Positions 8,412 through 16,640 of a stretch of 64,000 bases of DNA are shown here, in pieces. Source of the stretch: Streptomyces alboniger. Its GTDB lineage: Bacteria; Actinomycetota; Actinomycetes; Streptomycetales; Streptomycetaceae. Position 1 is the stretch's first letter, and each line of letters opens with the position of its first letter. The notes below the pieces were generated by a model. That model did not search any database, had not been told where the DNA came from, and saw only the letters and a list, made by a program, of their open reading frames with translations. A program made the translations under genes and the position numbers. The DNA is taken from assembly GCF_008704395.1 (NCBI RefSeq), contig NZ_CP023695.1, positions 3,596,001-3,660,000 on the forward strand. The letters are read 5' to 3'.

Positions 8412-9550
8412 TGGCCACTAGCAAGGTTCTCGCCGGTGCCCGGGTGGTACTGCCCACCGGAACCGTCCCCGACGGCCGCGTCATCGTCGACGGCACCCGC
8501 GTCGCCGGCGTCGCACCCGCCGGCGCGGAGACGCTCGACCTCACCGGCCACTGGCTCGTCCCCGGCTTCGTCGACCTGCACAACCACGGCGGCGGCGGCG
8601 CCTCCTTCACCTCCGGCACGGTCGAGGACGTACTCAAGGGCGTCCACACGCACCGCCTGCACGGCACCACCACCCTCGTCGCCTCCACCGTGACCGGCGA
8701 CATGGACTTCCTCGCCCAGCGCGCCGGACTGCTGAGCGAGCTGGCCGAGCAGGGCGACATCGCGGGCATCCACTTCGAGGGCCCCTTCATCTCGCCGTGC
8801 CGCAAGGGCGCGCACAGCGAGAGCCTGCTCAGACACCCCGACCCCGCGGACGTCCGCAAGCTGATCGACGCGGCACGCGGCCACGCGAAGATGCTCACGC
8901 TCGCCACGGAACTGCCGGGCGGCATCGACTCGGTGCGCCTCCTCGCCGAGCACGGCGTCATCGCGGCCATCGGCCACACGGACGCGACGTACGAACAGAC
9001 GGTGGAGGCCATCGACGCGGGCGCCACCGTCGCCACGCACCTCTTCAACGCGATGCCCGGCCTCGGCCACCGTGCGCCGGGCCCGATCGCCGCCCTCCTG
9101 GAGGACGAGCGGGTCACCGTCGAGCTGATCAACGACGGCACGCATCTGCACCCCGCCGCCCTGGAGCTGGCCTTCCACCGCGCGGGCGCGGACCGCGTCG
9201 CCTTCATCACCGACGCGATGGACGCGGCGGGCTTCGGCGACGGCCGGTACATGCTCGGCCCGCTGGAGGTCGAGGTGAGGGACAGCGTGGCGCGGCTCGT
9301 CGAGGGCGGCTCGATCGCGGGCTCCACGCTGACCCTGGACCGCGCCTTCAAGCGCTCGGTGACCGTCGACGGGATCTCCGTCGAGGACACCGTCCGCGCC
9401 CTGTCCGCCAACCCGGCCAGGCTCCTCGGGATGTACGACGCGGTCGGCTCCCTGGAGCCCGGCAAGGACGCGGACCTGGTCGTCCTCGACGCGGACTTCG
9501 ACGTCAAGGGCGTGATGCGCAAGGGCGCGTGGGTGGTCGAACCCGCATAA
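8411..9550 (+). CDS. nagA: N-acetylglucosamine-6-phosphate deacetylase
   Basis: 379-residue amidohydrolase that converts GlcNAc-6-P to GlcN-6-P and acetate. The metal-binding HxH is His57/His59 in PGFVDLHNHGGGG; further motifs are GIHFEGPFISPCRKGAH, IGHTDATYE, THLFNAMPGLGHRAPG, NDGTHLHP and the catalytic-Asp region FITDAMDAAG. The ATG at 8411 overlaps the kinase stop and has GGAGG at 8396-8400. With the upstream kinase and the SIS protein it forms a complete route from GlcNAc toward a ketose phosphate. A perfect terminator follows after about 70 nt. Confidence 0.95.
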   Translation: MATSKVLAGARVVLPTGTVPDGRVIVDGTRVAGVAPAGAETLDLTGHWLVPGFVDLHNHGGGGASFTSGTVEDVLKGVHTHRLHGTTTLVASTVTGDMDFLAQRAGLLSELAEQGDIAGIHFEGPFISPCRKGAHSESLLRHPDPADVRKLIDAARGHAKMLTLATELPGGIDSVRLLAEHGVIAAIGHTDATYEQTVEAIDAGATVATHLFNAMPGLGHRAPGPIAALLEDERVTVELINDGTHLHPAALELAFHRAGADRVAFITDAMDAAGFGDGRYMLGPLEVEVRDSVARLVEGGSIAGSTLTLDRAFKRSVTVDGISVEDTVRALSANPARLLGMYDAVGSLEPGKDADLVVLDADFDVKGVMRKGAWVVEPA

Positions 9551-9621
9551 GCGGGTGGCCGAACCCGTGTACGTGCGTGCCGGACCCGCACACACGGATG
9601 GCCGAACCCGCCGCAACCGCG

Positions 9622-9655
9622 AGGCGGTTGGCCCGCACCCCTGGGCCAACCGCCT
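9622..9655 (+). terminator. Terminator of the nagKA operon
   Basis: Perfect 13-bp stem (9622-9634 pairing with 9643-9655) with an 8-nt loop, followed by TCTGTTTGG. It separates nagA from the PfkB-type kinase gene. Confidence 0.85.
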
Positions 9656-9712
9656 TCTGTTTGGCATGATCAGAGCCAGAAATGGAGCGCGGCACTTCGG
9701 GGGTGGGTACGA

Positions 9713-10651
9713 GTGATCCTCACCGTCACGCTGAACACCGCACTCGACCTCACCTACCGCGTCCCCGCCCTCACCCCGCACACCTCGCACCGCGTCACCG
9801 AGGTGACCGAACGCCCCGGCGGCAAGGGCGTGAACGTCGCCCGTGTCCTCGCCGCCCTCGGCCACGCCGTGACCGTCACCGGCTTCGCGGGCGGCGACAC
9901 CGGACGCGCCCTGCGCGAGCGGCTGGCCACCGAGCCCCGCCTCACGGACGCGCTCGTCCCGGTCGCGGGCGCCACCCGCCGCACCCTCGCCGTGGTCGAC
10001 GCGGCGACCGGCGACACCACCCAGCTCAACGAACCGGGCCCCACCGTGACCCCCGCCGAGTGGGCCGCCTTCCTCGACTCCTACGAGCAGTTGGCGCGCC
10101 ACGAGGGCACCACGGCGATCGCGCTCTGCGGCAGCCTGCCCCCCGGGGTGCCCGTGGGCGCGTACGCCCTCCTCATACGTGCCGCGCGCGCCGCCCGTGT
10201 CCCGGTCCTGCTCGACACCAGCGGGGAGCCGCTGCGCCGGGGCGTGGCCGCCCGCCCCGACATCGTCAAGCCCAACGCGGACGAACTCGCCGAGCTGACC
10301 GGCTCCCACGAGCCCGAGCGGGCCACCCGCGACGCCCGCCGCAGGGGCGCGCACGCGGTGGTCGCCTCGCTCGGCGCGGACGGCCTGCTCGCGCTCACCC
10401 CGGACGGCGGCTGGCGGGCGCGGCCCCCGAAGCGCGTACGCGGCAATCCGACCGGCGCCGGCGACTCGGCGGTCGCGGGGCTGCTGTCCGGGCTCGCCGA
10501 GGGCCTGCCGTGGCCGGAGCGGCTCGCCCGCGCGGTCGCCCTGTCGGCGGCGACCGTGGCGGCGCCGGTGGCGGGCGAGTTCGACCCGACGACATACGAG
10601 GACCTGTTGGCGCGGGTCGCGGTGACCGACGCCGTACCCGCCAGTACTTAA
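9713..10651 (+). CDS. PfkB-family hexose-phosphate kinase (1-PFK/tagatose-6-P kinase type)
   Basis: 312-residue ribokinase-fold enzyme. It starts MILTVTLNTALDLTY, typical of the FruK/LacC branch, and contains PGGKGVNVARVLAALG (substrate signature), CGSLPPGVP, KPNADELAELTG and the C-terminal catalytic NPTGAGDSAVAGLLSG, where Asp of GAGDS is the base. It should phosphorylate fructose-1-P, fructose-6-P or tagatose-6-P. The next gene is a class II aldolase that would split the bisphosphate product. The GTG start lacks a strong Shine-Dalgarno. Substrate assignment within this branch is not reliable from sequence. Confidence 0.85.
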   Translation: MILTVTLNTALDLTYRVPALTPHTSHRVTEVTERPGGKGVNVARVLAALGHAVTVTGFAGGDTGRALRERLATEPRLTDALVPVAGATRRTLAVVDAATGDTTQLNEPGPTVTPAEWAAFLDSYEQLARHEGTTAIALCGSLPPGVPVGAYALLIRAARAARVPVLLDTSGEPLRRGVAARPDIVKPNADELAELTGSHEPERATRDARRRGAHAVVASLGADGLLALTPDGGWRARPPKRVRGNPTGAGDSAVAGLLSGLAEGLPWPERLARAVALSAATVAAPVAGEFDPTTYEDLLARVAVTDAVPAST

Positions 10652-10715
10652 CGCCCGACCGAGCCGGATCCGCACCGCACAACGGGGCGCAGCGCCCCGG
10701 GGAATTGGGGAGCAC

Positions 10716-11564
10716 GTGCCACTCGTCAGCACCGGGGAACTCGTCGCGCGGGCGCGTGCGGCGGGCCATGGCGTCGCCGCGTTCAACGTCATCACGCTGG
10801 AGCACGCCGAGGCGATCGCGCTGGGCGCCGAGCGCGCCGGGTCCCCGGCGATCCTCCAGATCTCCGAGAACGCGGTGAAGTTCCACGGCGGCGGCCTCTC
10901 CGCGATCGCGGCGGCGACGGCGGCCGTGGCCCGCGCCTCCTCGGCCTCCCTCGCCCTCCACCTGGACCACGTGACGGACGCCGAACTGCTGCGGGCCGCG
11001 CACCCGGCGGGCTTCAGCTCGGTCATGTTCGACGCGTCGAAGCTGAGTTACGGCGAGAACGTGAAGGCGACGGCGGAGGCCGTGCGCTGGGGCCACGAGC
11101 GCGGCATCTGGGTCGAGGCGGAGCTGGGCGAGGTCGGCGGCAAGGAGGGCGAGCCCCCGCTGGACGCGCACGCGCCGGGCGTACGCACCGACCCGGCGGA
11201 GGCCGCCGCGTACGTCAGGGACACCGGCGTGGACGCCCTCGCGGTGGCTGTCGGCTCCTCCCACGCGATGACGGAACGCACGGCCACCCTGGACCACGAG
11301 TTGATCGCGTCCCTGGCGTCGGCCGTTCCCGCACCCCTGGTCCTGCACGGCTCAAGTGGCGTACCGGACGAGGAGATCCGCCGCGCGATCGCCTCCGGCA
11401 TGGTGAAGATCAACGTCGGTACGGCGCTCAACACGGCGTTCACAGGCGAGGTCCGCGCCTACCTCGCGGCGCACGAACAGGGCGTCGACCCCCGGAAATA
11501 CCTCGCCCCGGCTCGCGAGGCGATGGCCGGGACGGTGGCGGGGTTCCTGGGCCTGCTGACGTAG
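10716..11564 (+). CDS. Class II ketose-bisphosphate aldolase
   Basis: 282-residue zinc-dependent aldolase of the FbaA/GatY-KbaY family. Asp84-His85 in LHLDHVTDAELL are the catalytic and zinc residues; VEAELGEVGGKEGE, LVLHGSSGVPDEEIR and KINVGTALNTAFTGEVR complete the active-site motifs. The GTG start has GGGGAG shortly upstream and lies 64 nt after the PfkB-type kinase, so the two probably share a transcript. Together they would turn a hexose monophosphate into triose phosphates. Short length and context fit a tagatose- or fructose-bisphosphate aldolase distinct from the housekeeping Fba. Confidence 0.88.
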   Translation: MPLVSTGELVARARAAGHGVAAFNVITLEHAEAIALGAERAGSPAILQISENAVKFHGGGLSAIAAATAAVARASSASLALHLDHVTDAELLRAAHPAGFSSVMFDASKLSYGENVKATAEAVRWGHERGIWVEAELGEVGGKEGEPPLDAHAPGVRTDPAEAAAYVRDTGVDALAVAVGSSHAMTERTATLDHELIASLASAVPAPLVLHGSSGVPDEEIRRAIASGMVKINVGTALNTAFTGEVRAYLAAHEQGVDPRKYLAPAREAMAGTVAGFLGLLT

Positions 11565-11583
11565 CCCCGGGAGTGCTGAAGGG

Positions 11584-12570
11584 CTAGCCCTTGACGCCCT
11601 CCACGAGCCACATCTGGTCGATGTTCGCCCCGGTCGACCCGCATAGATTGCTCTGGTCGCAGGAGAGCGTGATGGTGTTGGTGCCCTTGGTGAGCTGGAC
11701 CACCGCCCAGGTGTTGGTCCAGCCGTTCTCCCAGTCGCCTTCCTTGGCGTGGGCGAAGTTCTTCATGCTCAGGGGCCGGGTCTGCTTGTCGCCGTTGACG
11801 AGGATCGTGGCGTTGGAGTCCTTGCCGGGCACGCCGTAGTTCACGCGCAGGCTGTACGAGCCGGCCTTCGGGATGCCGTCGACGGTCCACGTCACCTGGG
11901 CGCCGACCTTGTCGAAGCCCGACACGTAGACGCCGCCCGCGGCCTTGGCGCCGGCGATGTCGGAGGCCGTCGTCGTGCCGCCCTCCAGCTTCAGCGCCTT
12001 CGCGTCCGTCTCGGGCAGCTTGTCCTTCTCCTTGGCGGGCTTCTTCGACGGCTTCTCGCTGGGCTTGACGGACTCGGCCCGCGACGGCTTGGCGGCCGCC
12101 TCCGTGTCGCCGCCCTTGTCGTCGTCGCGGCCGAACAGCATGGCGGCGCCGATGCCGATGGCGACGACGGCCACCACCGCGATCGCGGCGATCAGCAGGC
12201 CCTTGGTGTTGGGGCCCCGGCCCCGGCCACCGCCCGCCGGTGCGTACTGCGGCGAGGCGACGGGCGCGCCGCCGGGCTGCGCCTCGGGCGCGGTGTAGTG
12301 CGGGTTCGGCCGGCCGTAGGGCTGCTGGGCCTGCTGCTGCGGGACCTGCTGGCCGTACGGCTGCGTGGCCTGGGCCTGTCCGTACGAGGGGCGCCGGTCG
12401 CCGACCGCTCTCACCTGGTTGTAGGACCGGGGACCCGGGTAGCCGTAGCCGCCGCCACCGCCCGGCGGGGTCGCCCCGGCCGCCTGTCCGTCCTCGTACA
12501 GGTAGCCGAACGGATCGTCGTCGCCCTGCGGCGCGCTCGGCGTGTTCTCGCCGTTATTGCCGGGCGTCAT
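11584..12570 (-). CDS. Membrane-anchored CBM35-like carbohydrate-binding protein
   Basis: 328 residues: a disordered Pro/Gln/Tyr-rich cytoplasmic N-terminus (1-110), one membrane helix around 120-142 (LLIAAIAVVAVVAIGIGAA), a Lys/Ser/Pro linker, and a C-terminal beta-sandwich resembling CBM35/CBM6 (GGVYVSGFDKVGAQVTW, GSYSLRVNYGVPGKDSNATI, TNTWAVVQLTKGTNTITL). The last domain should bind cell-wall or environmental glycans outside the membrane. It is convergent with the aldolase gene (19-nt gap). GAGGGAGTGACCTGGGA precedes the ATG. It lacks any enzymatic domain, so adhesion or sensing is more likely than catalysis. Confidence 0.8.
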   Translation of the reverse strand: MTPGNNGENTPSAPQGDDDPFGYLYEDGQAAGATPPGGGGGYGYPGPRSYNQVRAVGDRRPSYGQAQATQPYGQQVPQQQAQQPYGRPNPHYTAPEAQPGGAPVASPQYAPAGGGRGRGPNTKGLLIAAIAVVAVVAIGIGAAMLFGRDDDKGGDTEAAAKPSRAESVKPSEKPSKKPAKEKDKLPETDAKALKLEGGTTTASDIAGAKAAGGVYVSGFDKVGAQVTWTVDGIPKAGSYSLRVNYGVPGKDSNATILVNGDKQTRPLSMKNFAHAKEGDWENGWTNTWAVVQLTKGTNTITLSCDQSNLCGSTGANIDQMWLVEGVKG

Positions 12571-12657
12571 TCCCAGGTCACTCCCTCACGTCGCTGACGC
12601 GGGGAGCCTACCCGGTCCGAGTGAGCCCAAGAGGTGGCGTTGACCTCATCGAGACCG

Positions 12658-14295
12658 TCAGCCCGCCCGCCGCTGCTGCTTGGCACGGGACCGTTTCTCC
12701 ACGTACATCCGCTGGTCGGCGGAGTGCAACACTTCGTCCGCCGACATCCCGCAGTGCGCCCAGCCGATGCCGAAACTGGCCCCCACGCGGACCGCCCTGC
12801 CGTCGACGCGGATCGGCGGGATGATCGCGTTCCGCAGCCGGACCGCGAGGTCCTGGGCGTCGGCGCGGCCGAGGCCGTCGGCGAGGACGACGAACTCGTC
12901 GCCGCCGAGCCGGGCCACCGTGTCCCCGTCCCGTACGCCGCTGGTGAGGCGCCTCGCGACCTCGATGAGGACGGCGTCGCCGGTGTGGTGGCCGAACCGG
13001 TCGTTGATGGACTTGAAGCCGTCGAGGTCGCAGAAGAGGACCGCGAGCCCCTTCGTGCCGTCGTCCACGTCCCCGTCACGCCCCTCGGGCGCGACGGTGT
13101 GGACGTGGTGGTCGAAGCCCTCCTCCTGCTGGAGCGAGGCGTGCCCGAAGTCGAAGCCGTGTTCGTAGGCGGCGTCGAGGGAGTCCACGGCGCTGGGCCT
13201 GCCCGCGTGCGGCCTGCGGCACAGGCGCGCGCTGAGCCGGGCCCGCAGCTCGGCGGAGTTCGGCAGTCCGGTGAGGGAGTCGTGCGAGGCCCGGTGGGCG
13301 AGCTGGAGCTCGCGGCGCTTGCGCTCCTCGATGTCCTCGACGTGCGTGAGCAGGAAGCGGGGCCCGTCGGCGGCGTCGGCGACCACGGAGTTGCGCAGCG
13401 ACACCCATACGTACGTCCCGTCGCGCCGCGCGAGCCGCAGCTCGGCCCGCCCGCCCTCGGCGGAGGTGCGCAGAAGCGTGCCGATGTCCTCGGGGTGGAC
13501 GAGGTCGGAGAAGGAGTAGCGACGCATGGCGGATGCGGGGCGCCCGAGCAGCCGGCAGAGCGCGTCGTTCGTGCGCAGGATCCGGCCGTGCTGGTCGCCG
13601 CCCATCTCGGCGATGGCCATGCCGGACGGCGCGTACTCGAAGGCCTGCCGGAAGGACTCCTCGCTGGCCCGCAGCGCCTGCTGCTCGCGCTCCAGGCGGA
13701 CCAGGGCGCGCTGCATGTTGGCGCGCAACCGGGCGTTGCTGATCGCGATGGCGGCCTGGAAGGCGTACATCTGGAGGGCTTCGCGGCCCCAGGCGCCGGG
13801 TCTGCGGCCGTTGCGGGGGCGGTCCACGGAGATCACGCCGAGCAGTTCGCCGCCTGCGGCCCCGGTCGCGTACATGGGGGCGAAGAGGCGGTCGGCGGGG
13901 TGCCACTCGTCCTCGAAGCGGGGCTCGGGGCCCTCGGTGTACCACTGCGGGACGTCGTCGTCGTCGAGGACCCAGCCCTCGGCGTACGAGATGAAGCGCA
14001 GGGCACCCCATGCCTCGCCCATCGCGAGGCGGCGGTCCCAGGCGTCGCGGGAGCCGACGCGTCCGGTGATGAGGGCCTCGGCGGAGGAGTTGCCCGCGAA
14101 GGCGGCGACGACGAGGTCGCCGTCCGGGCGCACGAGATTGACGCACGCCAGCTCGTAGCCAAGGCCGTTGACGACGCCGTCGGCGACGGTCTGCAGCGTG
14201 TCCGCCAGGCTCCGGGCCGTGTTCAGCTCCGCCACCACCTGGTGCAGCTGCCGCAGGGTCGCAAGACGGACGTACGGCTCCGACTCGGTCTCCAT
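12658..14295 (-). CDS. cdgB: GAF-PAS-GGDEF diguanylate cyclase (CdgB type)
   Basis: 545 residues: an N-terminal GAF domain (about 10-190), a PAS/PAC domain (about 215-330, FEYAPSGMAIAEM to VEDIEERKRREL) and a C-terminal GGDEF domain. The active-site ARLGGDEFVVL is intact near residue 463, and RDGD five residues before it is a canonical RxxD product-inhibition site, so it should make c-di-GMP and be feedback controlled. Architecture and position match S. coelicolor CdgB, a BldD target that controls development. A BldD-like palindrome lies upstream. The ATG follows GGGGAG by 8 nt. A roughly 60-residue insertion precedes the catalytic core. Confidence 0.92.
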   Translation of the reverse strand: METESEPYVRLATLRQLHQVVAELNTARSLADTLQTVADGVVNGLGYELACVNLVRPDGDLVVAAFAGNSSAEALITGRVGSRDAWDRRLAMGEAWGALRFISYAEGWVLDDDDVPQWYTEGPEPRFEDEWHPADRLFAPMYATGAAGGELLGVISVDRPRNGRRPGAWGREALQMYAFQAAIAISNARLRANMQRALVRLEREQQALRASEESFRQAFEYAPSGMAIAEMGGDQHGRILRTNDALCRLLGRPASAMRRYSFSDLVHPEDIGTLLRTSAEGGRAELRLARRDGTYVWVSLRNSVVADAADGPRFLLTHVEDIEERKRRELQLAHRASHDSLTGLPNSAELRARLSARLCRRPHAGRPSAVDSLDAAYEHGFDFGHASLQQEEGFDHHVHTVAPEGRDGDVDDGTKGLAVLFCDLDGFKSINDRFGHHTGDAVLIEVARRLTSGVRDGDTVARLGGDEFVVLADGLGRADAQDLAVRLRNAIIPPIRVDGRAVRVGASFGIGWAHCGMSADEVLHSADQRMYVEKRSRAKQQRRAG

Positions 14296-14479
14296 GCTCG
14301 TTCTCCCCGAGACCTCGACAGCAACTCCAGGAATGCGCAGCGCCCGCAGTGTTCTTTCAGTGCCTCCGGCACCGGCACTTCTGTACTTCTGTGCCCTTGT
14401 GCCCTCAGTGTCTTATTGCCACCGTCACTGAATCACAGCGAGCTGCCCACTCGGTACACAGGGTCAACAAAATATGGGT

Positions 14480-14499
14480 CCTGTGACTCAAGTCACAGG
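14480..14499. promoter_or_regulatory. BldD-box-like palindrome upstream of cdgB
   Basis: Perfect 9-bp arms CCTGTGACT and AGTCACAGG around a 2-bp centre. The core TGAC-N4-GTCA fits the BldD operator. It lies 185 bp upstream of the cdgB start, in the 375-bp divergent region 14296-14670 shared with the flavin reductase gene. Apart from this site and the -10 box at 14658, I see nothing else assignable in that region. Confidence 0.7.
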
Positions 14500-14657
14500 T
14501 GAGGCACCGTCGTTGGTCCAGTCCCTTGGCCTAGTCCACCGCATTCGGGGGCACCGCGTGCCACCTTGCGGAGTTCTTTACCTTCGGGCGCCATCGGCCA
14601 CGGGTCCTAGGACCGTTCTCGGCCCAGGGCCCGATGCCGCGGAGGGGGCGCGCGGGC

Positions 14658-14670
14658 TAGCGTCAACACC
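14658..14670 (+). promoter_or_regulatory. Leaderless -10 box of the flavin reductase gene
   Basis: TAGCGT (14658-14663) followed by 7 nt and GTG 14671; no nearby Shine-Dalgarno at usual spacing. Confidence 0.5.
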
Positions 14671-15264
14671 GTGGCTCACGTACTGAAGACTCTCCCGGCC
14701 CCGCCTTCCCCCCGTCCGCCCTCTTCGGATGGGCATGCTGACGGGGTGAGCAACGACGAGTTCCGCGCGGCGATGTCCCGTCTTGCGGCGGGCGTGGTCC
14801 TGGTGACGGCGCGCGAGGCGGGCCTGGACCCCGACGACGCGAACGCCCCGGCGGGCGAGGACGTGGGCATGACGGCCACGGCCTTCCTCTCCGTCTCGCT
14901 GGATCCGCCCCTGGTCATGGTGAGCCTGCGCGAGGGCTCCCGGATGGACGACCTGCTCGCCGAGCAGCCGATGTGGGCGGTGTCGGTGCTCTCCGAGAGC
15001 CAGCGCCACATCGCGGGCCGCTTCGCGATGAAGGGCCGGATCAGCGACAGGCTGCTCTTCGAGGACATCCCGTACACGCGGGGCGCGGAGTCCGGCGCCC
15101 CGCTGATCGGCGGCGCGCTGTCGACGCTGGAGTGCCGTACGGAGCAGACGGTGACGGCGGGCGACCACACGCTGGTGATCGGCCGCGTGCTGACTGCGTC
15201 GCTGCCCAGCGCGGAGGGGGGCCCACTCCTGTACTTCCGGGGCCGCTACCGCCAGCTGGGCTAG
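14671..15264 (+). CDS. Flavin reductase-like FMN-binding split-barrel protein
   Basis: 197 residues with the flavin_reduct domain: FRAAMSRLAAGVVLVTA, the flavin-binding GMTATAFLSVSLDPPLVMVS, SVLSESQRHIAGRFA and a C-terminal GGPLLYFRGRYRQLG. Such proteins reduce FMN/FAD with NAD(P)H or serve as the small component of two-component monooxygenases; no oxygenase is adjacent. The GTG at 14671 matches a leaderless promoter. An internal GTG at 14746 (VSNDEFRAAM) is the alternative start and would remove a Pro-rich, unstructured extension. Confidence 0.85.
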   Translation: MAHVLKTLPAPPSPRPPSSDGHADGVSNDEFRAAMSRLAAGVVLVTAREAGLDPDDANAPAGEDVGMTATAFLSVSLDPPLVMVSLREGSRMDDLLAEQPMWAVSVLSESQRHIAGRFAMKGRISDRLLFEDIPYTRGAESGAPLIGGALSTLECRTEQTVTAGDHTLVIGRVLTASLPSAEGGPLLYFRGRYRQLG

Positions 15265-15287
15265 TAATGAGCGCCCCGAGGGGACAC

Positions 15288-15725
15288 TCAGGCCCAGCCC
15301 TGCCCGGAGCGCCCCCGCTTGGTCTCACTCCGCTGCTTCTTGTTCCGCAGCCTGCGCTCATTGATCCCGCGAGGGATCCTGGTGGCGCGACGCGGCTTCG
15401 GCGGCGGGGCGGTGGCCTCGGCGAGCAGGGCGGCCAGCCGGGTGGCGGCCATCTCCCTGTTGCGCCACTGCGAACGGTGCTCGCTGGCCCGCACGCTGAG
15501 CACACCGTCGACGAGCCGGGACCCGAGCCGCTCCAGGGCCCGCGTCTTCCACACCTCGGGCAGCGCGCCGGTGTTCGCGAGGTCGAAGCGCAGCTCCACC
15601 TGGGAGTCGCTGGTGTTGACGTGCTGCCCACCCGGCCCGGACGACCGCGAGAAGCGCCACATCAGCTCGGCCTCGGGCAGGGAGACGGAACCGCGGATGA
15701 CATAGGGACCGGACATGTCCCCCAT
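15288..15725 (-). CDS. arfB: Ribosome-rescue hydrolase ArfB (YaeJ)
   Basis: 145-residue codon-independent peptidyl-tRNA hydrolase that frees ribosomes stalled on non-stop mRNA. The catalytic GGQ (residues 32-34) is in [19 protein letters not shown]. The C-terminal basic tail after residue 105 ([25 protein letters not shown]) is the part that enters the empty mRNA channel, which separates ArfB from release factors 1/2. It is convergent with the flavin reductase gene. The start could be 15725 or the internal ATG at 15716 (MSGPYVI); neither has an ideal Shine-Dalgarno. Confidence 0.92.
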   Translation of the reverse strand: MGDMSGPYVIRGSVSLPEAELMWRFSRSSGPGGQHVNTSDSQVELRFDLANTGALPEVWKTRALERLGSRLVDGVLSVRASEHRSQWRNREMAATRLAALLAEATAPPPKPRRATRIPRGINERRLRNKKQRSETKRGRSGQGWA

Positions 15726-15792
15726 GGTCCCGCGCCTGTCGGGCTCACGTCACGCCCTTTTCCCCGGCAACGTAAAGAAAGTAAAGCCATGC

Positions 15793-15827
15793 GGAACCTT
15801 GGGGACCTCGGTCGGCGTTGGTACGAG
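15793..15827 (+). promoter_or_regulatory. Probable terD promoter
   Basis: TTGGGG (15799-15804), a 17-nt spacer and TACGAG (15822-15827) form a reasonable housekeeping promoter. Overlapping it, GGAAC (15793-15797) and GTTG (15817-15820) have the spacing of an oxidative-stress sigma-R type promoter. Which is used cannot be decided from sequence. Confidence 0.4.
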
Positions 15828-15912
15828 TGAAGGTAGCTTCGTCCCCAGAACGAAGCCCGTACGCACCGGCTCACACGCGGTGCGTCGTAAACGAGGGAAG
15901 GGACTCCCAACA

Positions 15913-16488
15913 ATGGCAGTAAGCCTGTCCAAGGGTGGCAACGTCTCGCTCACCAAGGAGGCTCCGGGCCTGACCGCCGTCACCGTGGGGCTCGGCTGGG
16001 ACGTCCGCACCACCACCGGTACCGACTTCGACCTGGACGCCTCCGCCATCGCGGTGAACACCCAGGGCAAGGTCTTCTCCGACCAGCACTTCGTCTTCTT
16101 CAACAACAAGGCGACGCCGGACCAGACCATCGTCCACACCGGCGACAACGTCACGGGCCAGGGCGAGGGCGACGACGAGCAGATCAACGTCAACCTCGCG
16201 GGTCTGCCGGCCGACATCGAGAAGATCGTTTTCCCGGTCTCGATCTACGACGCCGAGAACCGCTCGCAGAACTTCGGCCAGGTGCGGAACGCCTTCATCC
16301 GCATCATCAACCAGGCCGGTGGCACCGAGATCGCGCGTTACGACCTCTCCGAGGACGCCGCCACCGAGACCGCCATGGTCTTCGGCGAGCTGTACCGCAA
16401 CGGCGCGGAGTGGAAGTTCCGCGCGGTCGGCCAGGGCTACGCCTCGGGCCTGGTCGGCATCGCCCAGGACTTCGGCGTCAACGTCTAG
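15913..16488 (+). CDS. terD: TerD-family stress/tellurium resistance protein
   Basis: 191-residue TerD protein, the exact usual length. Signatures: [60 protein letters not shown] and [19 protein letters not shown]. These are calcium-binding beta-sandwich proteins linked to tellurite, phage and stress responses and, in Streptomyces, to development. The ATG at 15913 has GGGAAGGGA upstream; a longer frame from 15715 is not needed. It stands alone rather than in a ter operon and is followed by a strong terminator. Confidence 0.94.
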   Translation: MAVSLSKGGNVSLTKEAPGLTAVTVGLGWDVRTTTGTDFDLDASAIAVNTQGKVFSDQHFVFFNNKATPDQTIVHTGDNVTGQGEGDDEQINVNLAGLPADIEKIVFPVSIYDAENRSQNFGQVRNAFIRIINQAGGTEIARYDLSEDAATETAMVFGELYRNGAEWKFRAVGQGYASGLVGIAQDFGVNV

Positions 16489-16498
16489 ATTCACGCCC

Positions 16499-16522
16499 CT
16501 GACCTGGGTAAACGCAGGTCAG
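16499..16522 (+). repeat. Small inverted repeat after terD
   Basis: CTGACCTG (16499-16506) and CAGGTCAG (16515-16522) form an 8-bp hairpin immediately before the main terminator; possibly an accessory termination or RNA-stability element. Confidence 0.6.
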
Positions 16523-16640
16523 CACGAAGACCCCCCGACTGACCCTCGGGGGGTCTTCTTCATGTGCGGGTACGTGTCGGCGGTGACGCGGATCGATTTG
16601 TGCCCGAGCCAGCGGTGGAGCGCTCCCCTCATCAGGGGCG
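16519..16640 (-). pseudogene. Tyrosine integrase C-terminal relic
   Basis: The minus-strand frame ending at 16519 encodes LHRWLGHKSIRVTADTYPHM, the classic C-terminal box of actinomycete tyrosine recombinases including the nucleophilic Tyr. Nothing upstream in the frame is recognisable as integrase, and the tail after it (KKTPRGSVGGSSC) is encoded by the terD terminator hairpin. It is a truncated remnant of an integrated element, next to a cassette of element-type genes (16632-19011). Confidence 0.75.
16526..16560 (+). terminator. Terminator of terD
   Basis: Perfect 13-bp stem (16526-16538 with 16546-16558), 7-nt loop, then TT. It overlaps the last codons of the integrase relic read on the other strand, showing that the relic was fused to this terminator. 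Confidence 0.9.

Noticed and set aside
14405..14440. Second BldD box near the cdgB start (GTCACTGAATCAC)
   Set aside because: The half-sites are not in proper inverted spacing; only the 14480 palindrome is convincing.
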